Assembly: GCA_918026815.1 (NCBI GenBank)
Contig: CAKJVC010000001.1
Coordinates: forward strand, 248,001 to 312,000
DNA: 64,000 nt
Reading direction: 5' to 3'
From: Chalara sp. BL73
Lineage: Eukaryota; Ascomycota; Leotiomycetes; Helotiales
The first letter of the stretch is position 1; each line of letters starts with the position of its first letter. This document shows positions 48,001-58,518 of this stretch, in pieces. Position numbers and translations under genes: made by a program. The notes beneath the pieces are model-generated. The model did not search any database. It saw only the letters and a program-made list of their open reading frames with translations, and was not told the DNA's origin.

Positions 48001-48989
48001 ACATCCAATAAGATGCTCGACCGATATATCGATATTGTCATGGATGCTCTTTTTGACATCACAGAAGAGACATTTCTCGTTAGAGAGATCAAAGATATCC
48101 TAGACGAATTAAATATTATTCGCTGTATCGGACGCCAACAACATGCAGTACTTGATCCTTTTGCCCGCACTATGTTCAGCCAGTCTTCCGTAAGTAGCGA
48201 GAGAGATTTCCATGACAGTACTAGGCTTGGTAATCACGTGGGGGAGCTTTACAAATCTGCTTTGGCTACGTATAACTCTGTAAGTAGATTATTTATTTAA
48301 TGAATAATTTCCAGCATGATACTGACTTTAAAAGCTGCGGGACTTGTTAGACTTAAAGCAGAAGCAAGCAAGCGTTATCGAAGCTCGCTCCGCGAGGAAG
48401 GCAGTCAAAGCATCTTCCGATCAAGCTGAAGCATCCGTTTCGCTCGCTTATGAGGCTGTAAAGCAAGGGAGGAGCATTATGCTATTCACGATTGTTACAA
48501 TAATCTTTGTAGGCTTGGGAGATATGCCCTAAGCTCATACTTACTGACAAAAGATAGCTTCCCCTTTCGTTTTTCACGAGTTTGTTTGGGATGAACGTAC
48601 GCATCCAAATTTCCCCCAAAATATTTTGAGCTGGCTCTAAAACACTTCACAGGCCAAAGAGATGGTGAGCGGAGACTTCACATTTCAGTTCGTCTCAGAA
48701 ATCATGTGTAAGAAAAGCTCTACATCGCTATTACAGGCTTCTCTAACTTACTCAAGGGCCGATATCTTTTGTTATTGTTGTCATATCTCTTTTGTTTGCT
48801 TTCAAGAGAAATGCCGGATTTGTTTTCCTTCTCATCATGAGAAAATTATTTCAACTTTCTTTCTGGTCTAAAGTTTGGAAAAACAAATTCAATTTCAATG
48901 AATATGATGGAATCAGTGGATCTATTGAGAAAGAAAGGAGGAGGAGGGCTACTAGCTATGGGTATAAGAAGTGGAAAGTTGCGTCCTGA
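45089..48989 (+). CDS. CorA-like (Mg2+-transporter-domain) membrane protein, many introns
   Basis: A large fungal CorA-like protein. The N-terminal half has HKMRWIHIPTNNMEWVE, HVRRTLDQFYYSTLPEAESR, VLMVNQLWLWVIG-NTVVTSFP; the C-terminal half has EIKDILDELNIIRCI, LRDLLDLKQKQASVIEAR, then helix IMLFTIVTIIFLPLSFFTSLFGMN ending in the GMN motif of CorA, and a second helix WPISFVIVVISLLFAF with a basic tail. Exons: 45089-45415, 45479-45680, 45789-45901, 45970-46510, 46563-46888, 46939-47007, 47066-47125, 47180-47239, about 47285-47468, 47529-47588, 47648-47905, 47962-48279, 48335-48508, 48558-48596, 48653-48707, 48757-48989. All junctions are GT..AG and in phase except between the eighth and ninth exon, where the available acceptor leads to a stop and a shift of frame is needed. 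Magnesium transport is not proven for these fungal forms. Confidence 0.8.
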
Positions 48990-49457
48990 ATGATCGCACA
49001 GCTAGAAGTCGAACAAACTGAGATTTAATACTCGTGGCCCTTGTCCCTTTCGTGGACGGTATTTTCCTATATACATTTCATTGTACCTTCGCTTGTATCC
49101 CAATACACCACATAATCAGCCTCCCTACACCTAGAGCACACACCAATTCATTGCGTATCTTTTCATCTGGTATCGAGACATCTGAGAAATAAACAGAACA
49201 CTTCGCCACATTCTTATACATATATTATTTTCTTTAAACCTTCATTTCTTAGAGGTCATGGGGGAAATGTGCCTTTATAGTCGTCTATAATTGCCGAGCT
49301 GCTATGCTGAGTCGTGTAAGGCTATGCACAAGGTTTATGCACAGTCTCCTCCAGTGACGTTGACCTAGAACCTTAAAGCCCGCTATTGCTAACATGGAGT
49401 TAGGATTAGAGAGCACAATCCGAGAGTAACAAGGGCAGGCTCGACGATGCGGAGAAA
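48990..49457. other. Intergenic stretch
   Basis: Nothing recognisable. Confidence 0.5.
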
Positions 49458-49915
49458 ATGCACCTCTCAAACATCACTGCACCGCTCTTCGTCCTCTCCC
49501 CTAACCTTGTAACCGAGATCCCCACCTCCGTAGTCGAGCACCACACACTCTTCCTGTCTACCACCCTCTCGAACTCGCCAGCCCAGCGTGCCTTGCTCAT
49601 TCTCAGGAACTTCCTCCGCAGTATAAAACGCAAGGTCTGTACGGTAGCCTTATAGGACTCGTACGGCGGCACCAAGAAGCACTTTGCACCCTTTTCTGGG
49701 GGAGATTTTCACAGGTACGTTCGAGGATGCCGAGACAGAAAGCACGACACATTTGATTAGCGAGCAGGTGAGCCATAATCCGCCTGTTACGGCGTGCTTT
49801 CTGTATAACAAGGACCATGGCGTCTCGTTCTAGGCATATGTGGATCAGGAAACAGGGCTAGGTTCTTCGAGTGGCGTGACCATTGAACAGATCGCAAATG
49901 CGATTAGTAGAGATG
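49458..49915 (+). pseudogene. Oxysterol-binding protein (OSBP/KES1-like) pseudogene
   Basis: The first frame reads ITAPLFVLSPNLVTEIP, VVEHHTLFLSTT and AQRALLILRNFLRSIKRK, matching the start of a short OSBP-related lipid-transfer protein (lid region and first conserved helix). It ends in a stop at 49655. A second frame gives DSYGGTKKHFAPF, and a third gives FTGTFEDAETESTTHLISEQ followed by VSHNPPVTACFLYNKDHG. EQVSHNPP is the OSBP fingerprint (usual form EQVSHHPP). A TAG at 49831-49833 interrupts, and plausible residues go on to about 49915. At least two frame shifts and one stop are required, and the C-terminal half of the domain is missing, so the gene is dead. In life it would have moved sterols and phosphoinositides between membranes. 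Confidence 0.85.
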
Positions 49916-51580
49916 AGAGACATGGAAAAAGTAGTCTTATGATGCTGCTGGTGATGGCCGCCAAGGCCTGATGACTGGGAGTCCATATCCAGAGTTGCAG
50001 TGACGATGTTATTTTTTGAGTAGCTCCGGATTTCTTGCCACAGTTCTTGCTCTAATTCCTTCAAGGGAATTGGTTGTGGTTGCGGCAGCCAACTGCAACC
50101 AAACAAATTTTGTATATTTATCTACCATGCAAGCTCCCTACCAAGTGAGCCTTAATATGCACCATAGATTCTAAACATTTGAACGCGTGATACATATTAA
50201 AGCGACTGCAGACTAGTTGTGCTAGCTGATGAGGGTGCGGGCAAGGCTAACATGGATAATGGTGCTTTACCTGCTACGATATGCTGGTATATACAGGAGC
50301 CTTGCGGTCCAATGATAATTGGCTGAAATTGAAACGACGGGGTGAGGTGATGGCAACTCGATAGGCTTCATGCCCTTGTTTCAGGTATGTGGGGAAGGCG
50401 ACTACGAAGCAAACAAACAGCCAGCCATCGGCGCGGCTTTCTTATAATGTAATACGAATGTATCATAAGAAATGGAACATCAATACACCATGACTTTATA
50501 GTTTACAATCATGATTTGAGGGCAAAGCAAGCAAGTTCCAAAAACAATTGCAATATGGATCTTAAAATTTCTCAGTCATATGTTATGGTTTTCCAAATCC
50601 AAACCTTAAGCGTCGCAGAACCAATATCCTGGTAGAATGTTCCAAATCCTGTCGCGAATTCAAAATCATTGCTTCTTCCTTCATCTTAAAGTCACTCCAC
50701 TCGCCACACCATTGCAAACATAAGGAAAATATAGCATCTTTAGAAACCATTGTGATGGGGAAGACCCTCAGATTAGCTCTCAAGTTCTCATTGCGAACAC
50801 TTACCATCCCGCTATCGCCGAAGCGATTACAGGATAGTAGGTTGGCCTGCAATTTTGGCTTTTTGGATTCTTGGTCATCACCAGGCAGAGCCCCATCACA
50901 CTTCCCAACTCAAAAACAAGGCATAGGTAGGGCTTCGTCACCCATTTAGCGGAGAATAAGAATCTTTTAATCGTTAGCCCACATGCATACCAAAAGATAT
51001 TTATTCTCCTTACCAAGATGCTCCGATTGAAAACTACTTTCCGCTCTCAGCGATGCCGAATATCAATCCACTTCGACGCCTGTAGCCCACAGTTATTGCG
51101 CTCAACCCCCATTAAGCACGCCAATAATAGCCTACAAGCATCGCAGTGGATCGATGAGCATCTCAAGTCGGCGCTAGGTATCGTCACTGCGTCTTGAGTT
51201 CAAAGTTCTCGGCCGCATGAGTTTTGGAACCACAGTACAAGCGTCTTGCGAGTGCGAAGGTAGGTGATGGGGCGAGTCTGCTAAGATCTCTGTTCATATA
51301 TGTCATTCATCTTCAACCATCCAGCTATCTAGTAGGTTGAATTAAGAAAGCTCATGAAGGTTATCGTCACCGCAGAGGAAGTGTGTTGTGTGGAGGAGAA
51401 GAGAGGGTAGGGAACGCGATTATTTGGGGAGACGTGACGGATCGCGCCAAGAAAGTCAGCCTAGACCCTTTTAGCCTAGTGTACAAATCACCTTTTGAGA
51501 GCAGAAGCTCTGTTTTGGATTTCGCCCGTAACCACAACCTGCCAATTTCTCAAACTTCCTAGAGAAGATCGATCGCAGTC
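49916..51580. other. Gene-free stretch
   Basis: No gene that I can support. A 59-codon frame from 51018 with a mitochondrial-targeting-like start (MLRLKTTFRSQR) was seen but lacks other support. The last bases are the promoter of ISY1. Confidence 0.45.
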
Positions 51581-52415
51581 ATGGTAAGTGAAGGCTAAAT
51601 CTCTAGTGCTTCTATCATGCTAATATCTACAGGCGCGAAACTCCGAAAAAGCACAGTCAATGCTCTTCCGCTTCCGTGAAGCACAAGCAGCAGACCTGGG
51701 AATTATCGATGCTGGGAGAACTCGTCGTCCGAAGATGATCACGGAGGTGATGGCTATTCCAGCTTGCGAAAAGTGGCGGGGTCAAGTGTTGAAGGAGATC
51801 TCGCGCAAAGTTAGCAAAATCCAGGATCCTAGCTTGAGCGACTTCATGATCAGAGATTTGAACGATGAGATCAATAAGGCTATGCGAGAGAAGCACATGT
51901 GGGAGGTTCAAATAAGGAATCTTGGAGGCCCAAATTATATGCGCGGTGGAGGGAAGATCTACGATGAAGACGGCAAGGAGGTTCCTGGAAGTGGGAAAGG
52001 ATACAGGTAAGCGCAACTGCAGGAGGTTTGTAAGGACAGCGCTGACTTTTACAGATATTTTGGACGTGCGAGGGAACTTCCTGGCGTCAAAGAGATGTTC
52101 GAAGCTGCAACGAGCAAACCTCGGGAGGACAAGCCGTTAGATCAAAGAGCCGACCTTCGAAAGCAAGTAGATGCATCATATTATGGTTATAACCTAGATG
52201 AGGAAGATGGCACACTTCTGGAGTACGAGGCGGAAAAGGAAAGAGAGGCGTTTGAGAACCTACAAGACGGCAATGATGGGCGTGTGCCAAAGAATTGGGA
52301 GCCTTTACCTGGAGATGGTGGAGATGGGCAGGCATGGAGGCTACCAACCAGTGAAGAAGTACAAGAAGAATTGGTCGATAGGAGACGTAGGAGGCTTCTG
52401 GACAAATTAGGCTGA
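51581..52415 (+). CDS. isy1: Pre-mRNA-splicing factor ISY1
   Basis: A 245-residue component of the NineTeen/Prp19-associated spliceosome complex, acting in the nucleus in the catalytic steps of splicing. The family start MARNSEKAQSMLFRFREAQ is complete, followed by RRPKMITEV, CEKWRGQVLKEISRKVSKIQ, IRDLNDEINKAMREK, WEVQIRNLGGPNY and GYRYFGRARELPGVKEMFE; the C-terminus is charged (VDRRRRRLLDKLG). Model: exon 1 is just the ATG (51581-51583), intron 51584-51632 (GTAAGT, branch GCTAAT, ACAG), exon 2 51633-52006, intron 52007-52054 (GTAAGC, GCTGAC, ACAG), exon 3 52055-52415; 738 coding bases. Length and order are normal for filamentous fungi. No lesion. Confidence 0.96.
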
Positions 52416-53562
52416 GCAATAAAATTGTGTCTACGCTGTTGCTGTCTTGCTGCCCAATGCCTCCAATGTTTTGACACATTCCATCAGGCCCTAGGCCTAA
52501 GGCTTATGATAATCAAGACTGCAGCCAGCTAAGTTCTCACTTAGAGACCATTTAAACTTTCCAATTTAGTGCAGGAGAGCCAAAACTGCCTCTTGCGGCT
52601 AACTCGGAGTTTTATCGATGGGTGGCGCGGATGCTCTTCAGCAACAGATTGTAAGTATGATCAGACCCAAAGAGTTGAAACGTCGGCGTGACATATCCAT
52701 AGAATAGACTCAGATATATTTTGGCAAGGATGCGTGCTTGAGGAAACGCCAATTAGAAATCTGCCATGGCCCGCGGGATATGTGACACACATACCCAAAC
52801 TCAATGCACAAGCTCAATTCTTATGCAAGCTACAATCTCGGAATGGAATATGCTGGCAGTTGATCACTGGAGAGTTACATATATTCCCCTCTTTTCCAAG
52901 CCAGCGTAGCCCAAGAACTACGGCTGCAAGCAGTAGCTGTGTAACAGTTGAGCTGTTTGGTTGTCAAATGATAGAATGTAGCGGAGTGCCAGTCTCACTG
53001 ATAATCATTGAGCAGAATCTTGAACTAGCATCAAAGGAAGATCATACGATTGAAGAAGTGACGAATCATTAGAACAACTGTTTGCCACAGCTCTGGGCTG
53101 TCATTTTTGGGTCTAGTACATGTCTTTGTTTGCTGTTGAATCTCAAGTGTAACTAAAAACATTCCCTAGTCTCGCATATTCGCCATGTAAAGCGATAATG
53201 CCTTCTAGTATAAGTGAAAGAGAGACTCCCCGGCTAGTCGAAACACTAAACTTCGTAAGTGTGAGCTATAGTACAAACTCTTGGCAGTTAACGCGGAGAC
53301 ACTAAACAAGTGTCTCCACCTCTTGGACGACGTCCATTATGCTACTGAAACAATGCTATTCAGAGTATGCGCGTTTATGATGCTGGGAACCGCCAAATCC
53401 TTCAGGAATGGAGGATGAAATGGCTGCATCCTAGGACCCGTTATGGAATGCCTCTAGCCCCACAGATAAGTGCAACATACCTGGCTGAGCCATCCAAGTG
53501 AGCTGATATCTTTCAATAGAATAAATACATGTGGGCGACCGCGCTCCACATTAGTTATTCGT
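52416..53562. other. Gene-free stretch
   Basis: Convergent 3' flanks of ISY1 and the retropepsin-like gene. An open frame of 112 codons at 52734-53072 has no family resemblance. Confidence 0.5.
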
Positions 53563-55099
53563 CTATCGCCTTCGAGAATCATCGTGATGCTCTCCAGATC
53601 CTGGAGCCTCTCCATTTTGATAGCCATTGTCATTCTGGATATCAGACAGAGAATACAGGAGGTCGCTCTTGTTCGCTTTATCTCGCTCTTCCTTGGACCT
53701 TTTCGATTGTTGACTTCTGGTTTCTTTATGATCCGCATCCGCATCCGCTTTTCTGTCTGCTCCAGATCCTGGAGCCTCTCCATTTTGATAGCCATTGTCA
53801 TTCTGGATATCAGACAGAGAATACAGGAGGTCGCTCTTGTTCGCTTTATCTCGCTCTTCCTTGGACCTTTTTGATTGTTGACTTCTGGTTTCTTTATGAT
53901 CCGCATCCACTTTTCTGTCTGCTGGAGTCAAAGTTAGCCATATTTGGTCAAATAACGCATCGTAACAGCAAGTGCTGAAACTTACCCTCAGACTTGTGTT
54001 CCTTCTTAATCAGAACATTGACGCTTTTCTGCTTTCCAGCCTCGTTCTCCACCAACAGTTTCTTGGTTCGAATAGTATCCTTCCCATACAGAAGTTTCCA
54101 GTCCAGCTTGTCGTCCACAACATAGAACTTCTCTAACTTTTTTTTATCATTCTCTACAATATACAACTCAACATACTCCTTTATCTCGTATTCTCCCCCA
54201 ATTGTCTTTGCTACTTGCGGCTCTCGCAGAGTCTTACAATCAAGACCCAGCACCTCACATGCGAAAATCTTCTCTATCAAGTTGAAGTCCGAAAATGTAT
54301 CCAGGTGTATATTTGCTGCCTTCCTCTTCCAATATGCTGGATCATTCTGATCTCGATCTTTACTGGAGCGCAGGATGACCGGGTACACAAACGAACGCCG
54401 TAGAGCTTTTGAGGATCCTGTGGAGGCTAATTCCGAAATGTTGGTGCTTTCCGAGCTGTATGTGATGATGGAAATGTTTTCGTCATCCGTTGGAGATATG
54501 TTGGTTGGCGTAGCGCGGGGAGTGTTATTCGCAGGTTGGTCTGTCCCCTTCAACTTCTTCCGTTGACCTACCTCATCTAACTCATTGATAGCAGTGCTTT
54601 CATGAGACCTTCGTGTGCTAGACACATATATCTTATTATAGCCGCCTTCCTCTTCCAAAGTTGCATTTACGTTAGGGACTTGTCCATTTGTCGACGACCA
54701 CAACCTCTCAGTCGGTTCATCACTTATAAGTGGTGGGGTAGCTGGTTGTTTGGGTGGTGATTTGCCCTTAAAGAATCTTAGAATAAGTCTCCCCACGCCG
54801 CGAGCTCTATGTGTCTTTTGTTCGTTATGTTGGTCTAACGATTCTTTCTGCGTTAAGGAGTCGAAAAAGCGAGCGATACCTGCTGACTTGACGCGTAGAT
54901 CATGCCTTGTCCGGAACCCGTCAAGTAAGCCCTGCGATCTTGCTCTAGGCGTTAAAGAGTCTGGTAGTGTTACAGAGTCAAGTGCTCTCGGCCTTGTTCC
55001 TCTAACAGGTTCCGGAGGTTGAGATTGTCTCGCCCCATCTATGTTGACAGGTCCTACGCCCATATTGGCTGCTATGGAAGCCCCTTGCACCACTGACAT
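53563..55099 (-). CDS. Protein with degenerate retropepsin-like domain and 56-residue tandem repeat
   Basis: A 490-residue protein. Residues 1-260 are polar and low in order. About 263-345 resemble a retroviral-type aspartic protease domain as found in many Pezizomycotina orphan proteins: IHLDTFSDFNLIEKIF in place of ALLDTGAD.NFIS, then GEYEIKEYVELYIVENDK, KFYVVDDKLDWKLLYGKD (flap-to-C-terminal strands, usual form F.VV....DVLLG.D). The catalytic D-T-G is D-T-F here, so protease activity is doubtful. The C-terminus carries two nearly identical units (ADRK.DAD..HKETRSQQSK to NGYQNGEAPGSG, period 168 bases), highly charged. Model: exon 1 53986-55099, intron 53922-53985 (GTAAGT..CCAG), exon 2 53563-53921; phases agree. 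Upstream it faces the DUF6594 gene. Function unknown. Confidence 0.75.
53593..53928 (-). repeat. 168-base in-frame tandem duplication
   Basis: Two copies begin at about 53593 and 53761 on the plus strand (both start TCCAGATCCTGGAGCCTCTC). They are nearly identical over about 150 bases; the visible differences are one C/T change and a 6-base (GCATCC) length difference. The unit encodes 56 residues, so the frame is kept. The high identity implies a recent event. Confidence 0.9.
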
Positions 55100-55564
55100 C
55101 AGGCTCTGCCTCTCAGTGAATAGAAGTGAAGGAACACAGAAATGTTGGCAAATCAGCTAGGTCGTGCAAAAGGGATTGTCGGTGAGTGCAAAAGATGAAT
55201 TAAAATTGTTCTGAAATATGTTAAGCAACAAAACATTCCCAAGGTACGTCTTATTTTGGTGGGGTAAATTCAGCCGATCCGAGTAAAGCATTCGAATGAT
55301 GCTAGCAAGGTGTAGCTAGCTCACCCAAAGAGTAAGCCTGTAGAAATGTATATGCAACCCAAAGAATTATTAGCCATACATGCAGAGGCTCTGCATGCCA
55401 CATGTCAATATCCGATCACGCTTGATGTATGTATCTCACCTCTATTCTTGTAAGGCGCTCTGTTGTCAGCCTTGCGAAAAACCTGTTAGTATGACTTAAG
55501 TATGTCCCTTCCGCACATCTTGATTTTATACAGCGTGTGTGTCGTGTGCTCCACAGCTATCACA
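55100..55564. other. Divergent promoter region
   Basis: Separates the retropepsin-like gene (minus) from the DUF6594 gene (plus). An open frame extends the DUF6594 gene upstream to 55502, but I read this part as leader. Confidence 0.5.
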
Positions 55565-56637
55565 ATGTTTACTACCAACTACAAGGGTTATGCGAAGCTT
55601 GCATCCTTAATGGTATCAGAGAAGCGCTATGCAATGTGCCGCCAATTTCAGGAGTTGGCCTGTCAAGATCTGTTGTATAGACAGAGTGAACTGGTTCACT
55701 TAGAAGAACAACTCAAGATTGCTGCTGAGCACGATGCGAACAATGGGCGAGAAGACGAAGAAAAGCTTTACTGCCAGGATTGGCTGAAGCTGAGTACATC
55801 CACAGAGCGTAGTAAGAGCAGACAGTGGTCAAAATTTTTGGAGGTACGTGAAAAGCTCAAGGAATATTGTATGCACTTTAAAACGCCTCTTCACTTCAAG
55901 AGCATTGATTTATGATAGATGATACGTTTCTTCGATATAGACAAATCCTCTCAGAGACACATCCTGACTCAACGGAAATCAGACTCTTGCATGATTGGAT
56001 CGATCTGCCTTCCTTGGGGGGAGGCTGTGGGTTTAGCGGTCTTGATCTTGGCACTGAATCCCGCAGTGTCTATGATGATAGTTTCAGACATGATTTGATG
56101 AGAGTTGTAAACGAAAATGACAACGACCCCTTGACAAAGTTTCTAGGCGGGCGTTTACTGCATGGCGTCCACGCCATTATACAATGGTTCCAGGTTAGTT
56201 TAGTCATAACAGATCAGGAAGTCTTGATTAACGATATCCAGCGTTCTAAGAACTCCGATGTTGAGGCTCAAGGTGCCCGCAGCGTTTTAAGCAGTAATGT
56301 GTCTAGGTATTCAGACAAGCGCATAGTGGGGACAGCGGACTTTCTTGGGACAGTACTTGCATCACTTGGACCAATGAGCTGTATAATCGTGCTCTACTTT
56401 ATTCAGGATATGAGTGCCCGGCTAGGCGTTGTATGCGCTTTCACGGCAATATTTTCTGCCATTCTCCGGTTGGCAACCCAAGCTAGAAGGGCGGAAATAT
56501 TCGCGATCACAGCAGCGTAAGGTGTTCACAATGAGACAGACCGAGAGCTAACCATAGACAGCTTCTGCAGTGTACAAGTTGTATTTGTAGGCAGCACCAA
56601 TCCTACAATGTTCAGTGAAAAGGTATATCGTCATTAA
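55565..56637 (+). CDS. DUF6594 membrane protein
   Basis: A 325-residue protein of the fungal DUF6594 family. The N-terminal half is helical and soluble: YKGYAKLASLMVSEKRYAMC, LACQDLLYRQSELVHLEEQL, CQDWLKLS and REKLKEYYDTFLRYRQIL. A variable middle with HDWIDLPSLGGGCGFSGLD follows. The C-terminus is the family membrane module: VGTADFLGTVLASLGPMSCI, IVLYFIQDMSARLGVVCAF, TAIFSAILRLATQARRAEIF and a last short hydrophobic strand. Model: exon 1 55565-55868, intron 55869-55918, exon 2 55919-56516, intron 56517-56561, exon 3 56562-56637; phases agree. The start at 55565 has a good CACAATG context; an in-frame ATG at 55502 would add 21 hydrophobic residues. The molecular role of DUF6594 is not established. 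It sits between two genes with retropepsin-like domains and near a CorA-like gene. Confidence 0.85.
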
Positions 56638-57127
56638 GAACTGCTATTATACTTTATAGTCAAAATCATAATTTGGTTCATGGTCTGTAATTATCAAATT
56701 CTTAAAAATGATGCATAATTATCCCACGTTAATTCACTTCGATTGGCGTTCTATGATGTACAGGAATTCGCTAGCCTCATGCATACTGTATTTCTAAAAT
56801 GATCATTTGGTTGGCTGCAGTTTCATGTGTGTGTGGAGATCACGGCACAAGCATCGCCCGACCACTCCTGTTGTACGACGTATGCGGCCTCAATTTCCAT
56901 CCTTGCTTTTCCTCTGTTGCTTTTGACCGCATTGAGCCTTTCACCTGAACGTTAACCTGTAAGCTTACTTGCTCTTTTGCACTGCCTATGGGGCGGAACG
57001 CCCGGCTGAAATCGTGCATATTAAGCCACTTGGTTCCAAGTCTAGCAAAATAGAGATGCGTGATGCCCCCGAATTTTTGCCTCCTATACTTCTCTAGTTA
57101 GATACAGGTTCTTTATATCGACTTGTT
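56638..57127. other. Intergenic stretch
   Basis: Nothing recognisable. Confidence 0.5.
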
Positions 57128-58518
57128 ATGGCTTATCCAGATCCTTCGGATTTTGCAGATTCACCTGGTCAACATGCGGAATCCAAAAAGTCACATTCAT
57201 TATCTGGGTTCAGCACCTGGCGAGATCGTTGGTCCCATTATTGGGGCAGCCGCGCGACTAAAGACAAGAAGAACAAAGAGAATAATGATGTGTTTGCTGA
57301 CTGAAAATCACTTGATTGAATTGAAGCTGACGCAGTGAGTAGAAATTATATGTCTTTACGATAAACGTCTTGGCAGAGCTTTGGGAGAGTACTCGAGAGC
57401 ACACACCTATTCTTGCACTTTACCATCCTGCCACAAAACACGATTGGGTCTCGAAACGATTTGTTGAGGAAACGCTGAACATCAGAGATTATCCTATGTC
57501 GTGCGCATCGAAAGACCCAGAGACTAAAAGAGCTTCCGGCAAAATCAATATAACTTGGATATGCCTTGATCTGAGCCCACAACCGCAAAAGTCGAAATTC
57601 TACGTCGCTCCTAAAGCCGATTTTGATGTGCTTTTTGGAAGTAAAAATAGGCGACGCAAGAGTCGAATAACGGTGAAGAGCGGTAATTCAACGCCCAAGC
57701 CTAGGCTAGGGATTGATACCCAAACCAACAAGAATCGATCTAGTCGCCTTTCCTTTGATGTGGGAATTTCTAATGGCATATTGTTGGAAGTTGACGATAC
57801 GCCGGTAACATCTGACGACATTCAACAACCCTCTGTTGCAGATCTTCAACAATTGTTGGCAGAAAGTTGCAAAGATAGCGAAGACATGTTCGGCTTTGGA
57901 GAATTTATCGAACAGCGCCACATGTCTGGCTACATTCGAAACATTAGTGATGATCATTCTTCAAGTTATGCATCAGATCGCAGCCGCAGAGACAGTGAAT
58001 GCCTATCAACAACAACCAACGCAACTTCCGTAGCAGACCAGGCGGATTTTACTACGAGCAATAGCGTCTCCCAAGTACTGAGCGAACACAGAGACGAGTT
58101 GTTACAAGGAATTGGCTGGAACCAGGGACAAAACCATGGAGAATATGATAGCTCTACGGCACGAATTCTGCTAAATACATGGACGTCTCCTAGACGTGTT
58201 TCAAGGCCTTTCGAGCACTCATTAGTGGATAGACAAGATCACGCTCAAGAAGTTCTAGAGGAGGAGAACAATTACACCTGGTCATGTGCAGAAGCGGTTT
58301 CATTTTGCGTCCCAACTCGATCCCCAAATGAAAATCCAAGCCCCGGTTCAAGAAGGAATCGAACATCTAGTCCACTCGGCCAGAGCGCCTCCTTGGATGA
58401 GGAAGCTGACTATACAGAAGATGTGTTGAATCAAGCTTTCCCAGAACGCTCTGCTAGGTATCATGAACGATCATTAAGTGGTAACGTGCACCAAATTCGT
58501 GCCGTGGACAACTGTTAA
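57128..58518 (+). CDS. Second protein with degenerate retropepsin-like domain
   Basis: A 433-residue orphan. Exon 1 57128-57289 (MAYPDPSDFADSPG.., Trp- and Lys-rich end), intron 57290-57378 (donor GTGTTT, branch GCTGAC, acceptor AGAG), exon 2 57379-58518; this junction is the only one found that keeps phase, and is not certain. Residues about 66-141 look like the retropepsin-like module of ascomycete orphan proteins: LALYHPATKHDWVSKRFVEE replaces ALLDTGAD.NFISRR.V.., then KINITWICLDL, KSKFYVAPKADFDVLFG. The catalytic Asp-Thr-Gly is absent (His-Pro-Ala). The rest is Ser/Asp/Asn-rich and probably disordered, with several RRxS and acidic segments (DEEADYTEDV). Function unknown; a binding or scaffold role is inference. 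The similar module 2 kb away suggests a shared origin or shared partner. Confidence 0.65.

Noticed and set aside
48188..48216. Possible 29-base intron GTAAGT..GACAG within exon 47962-48279 of the CorA-like gene
   Set aside because: Too short for a fungal intron, and the frame stays open and protein-like through it.
51018..51197. Short frame with mitochondrial-targeting-like start
   Set aside because: 59 codons, no conserved domain, no confirmed splice partner.
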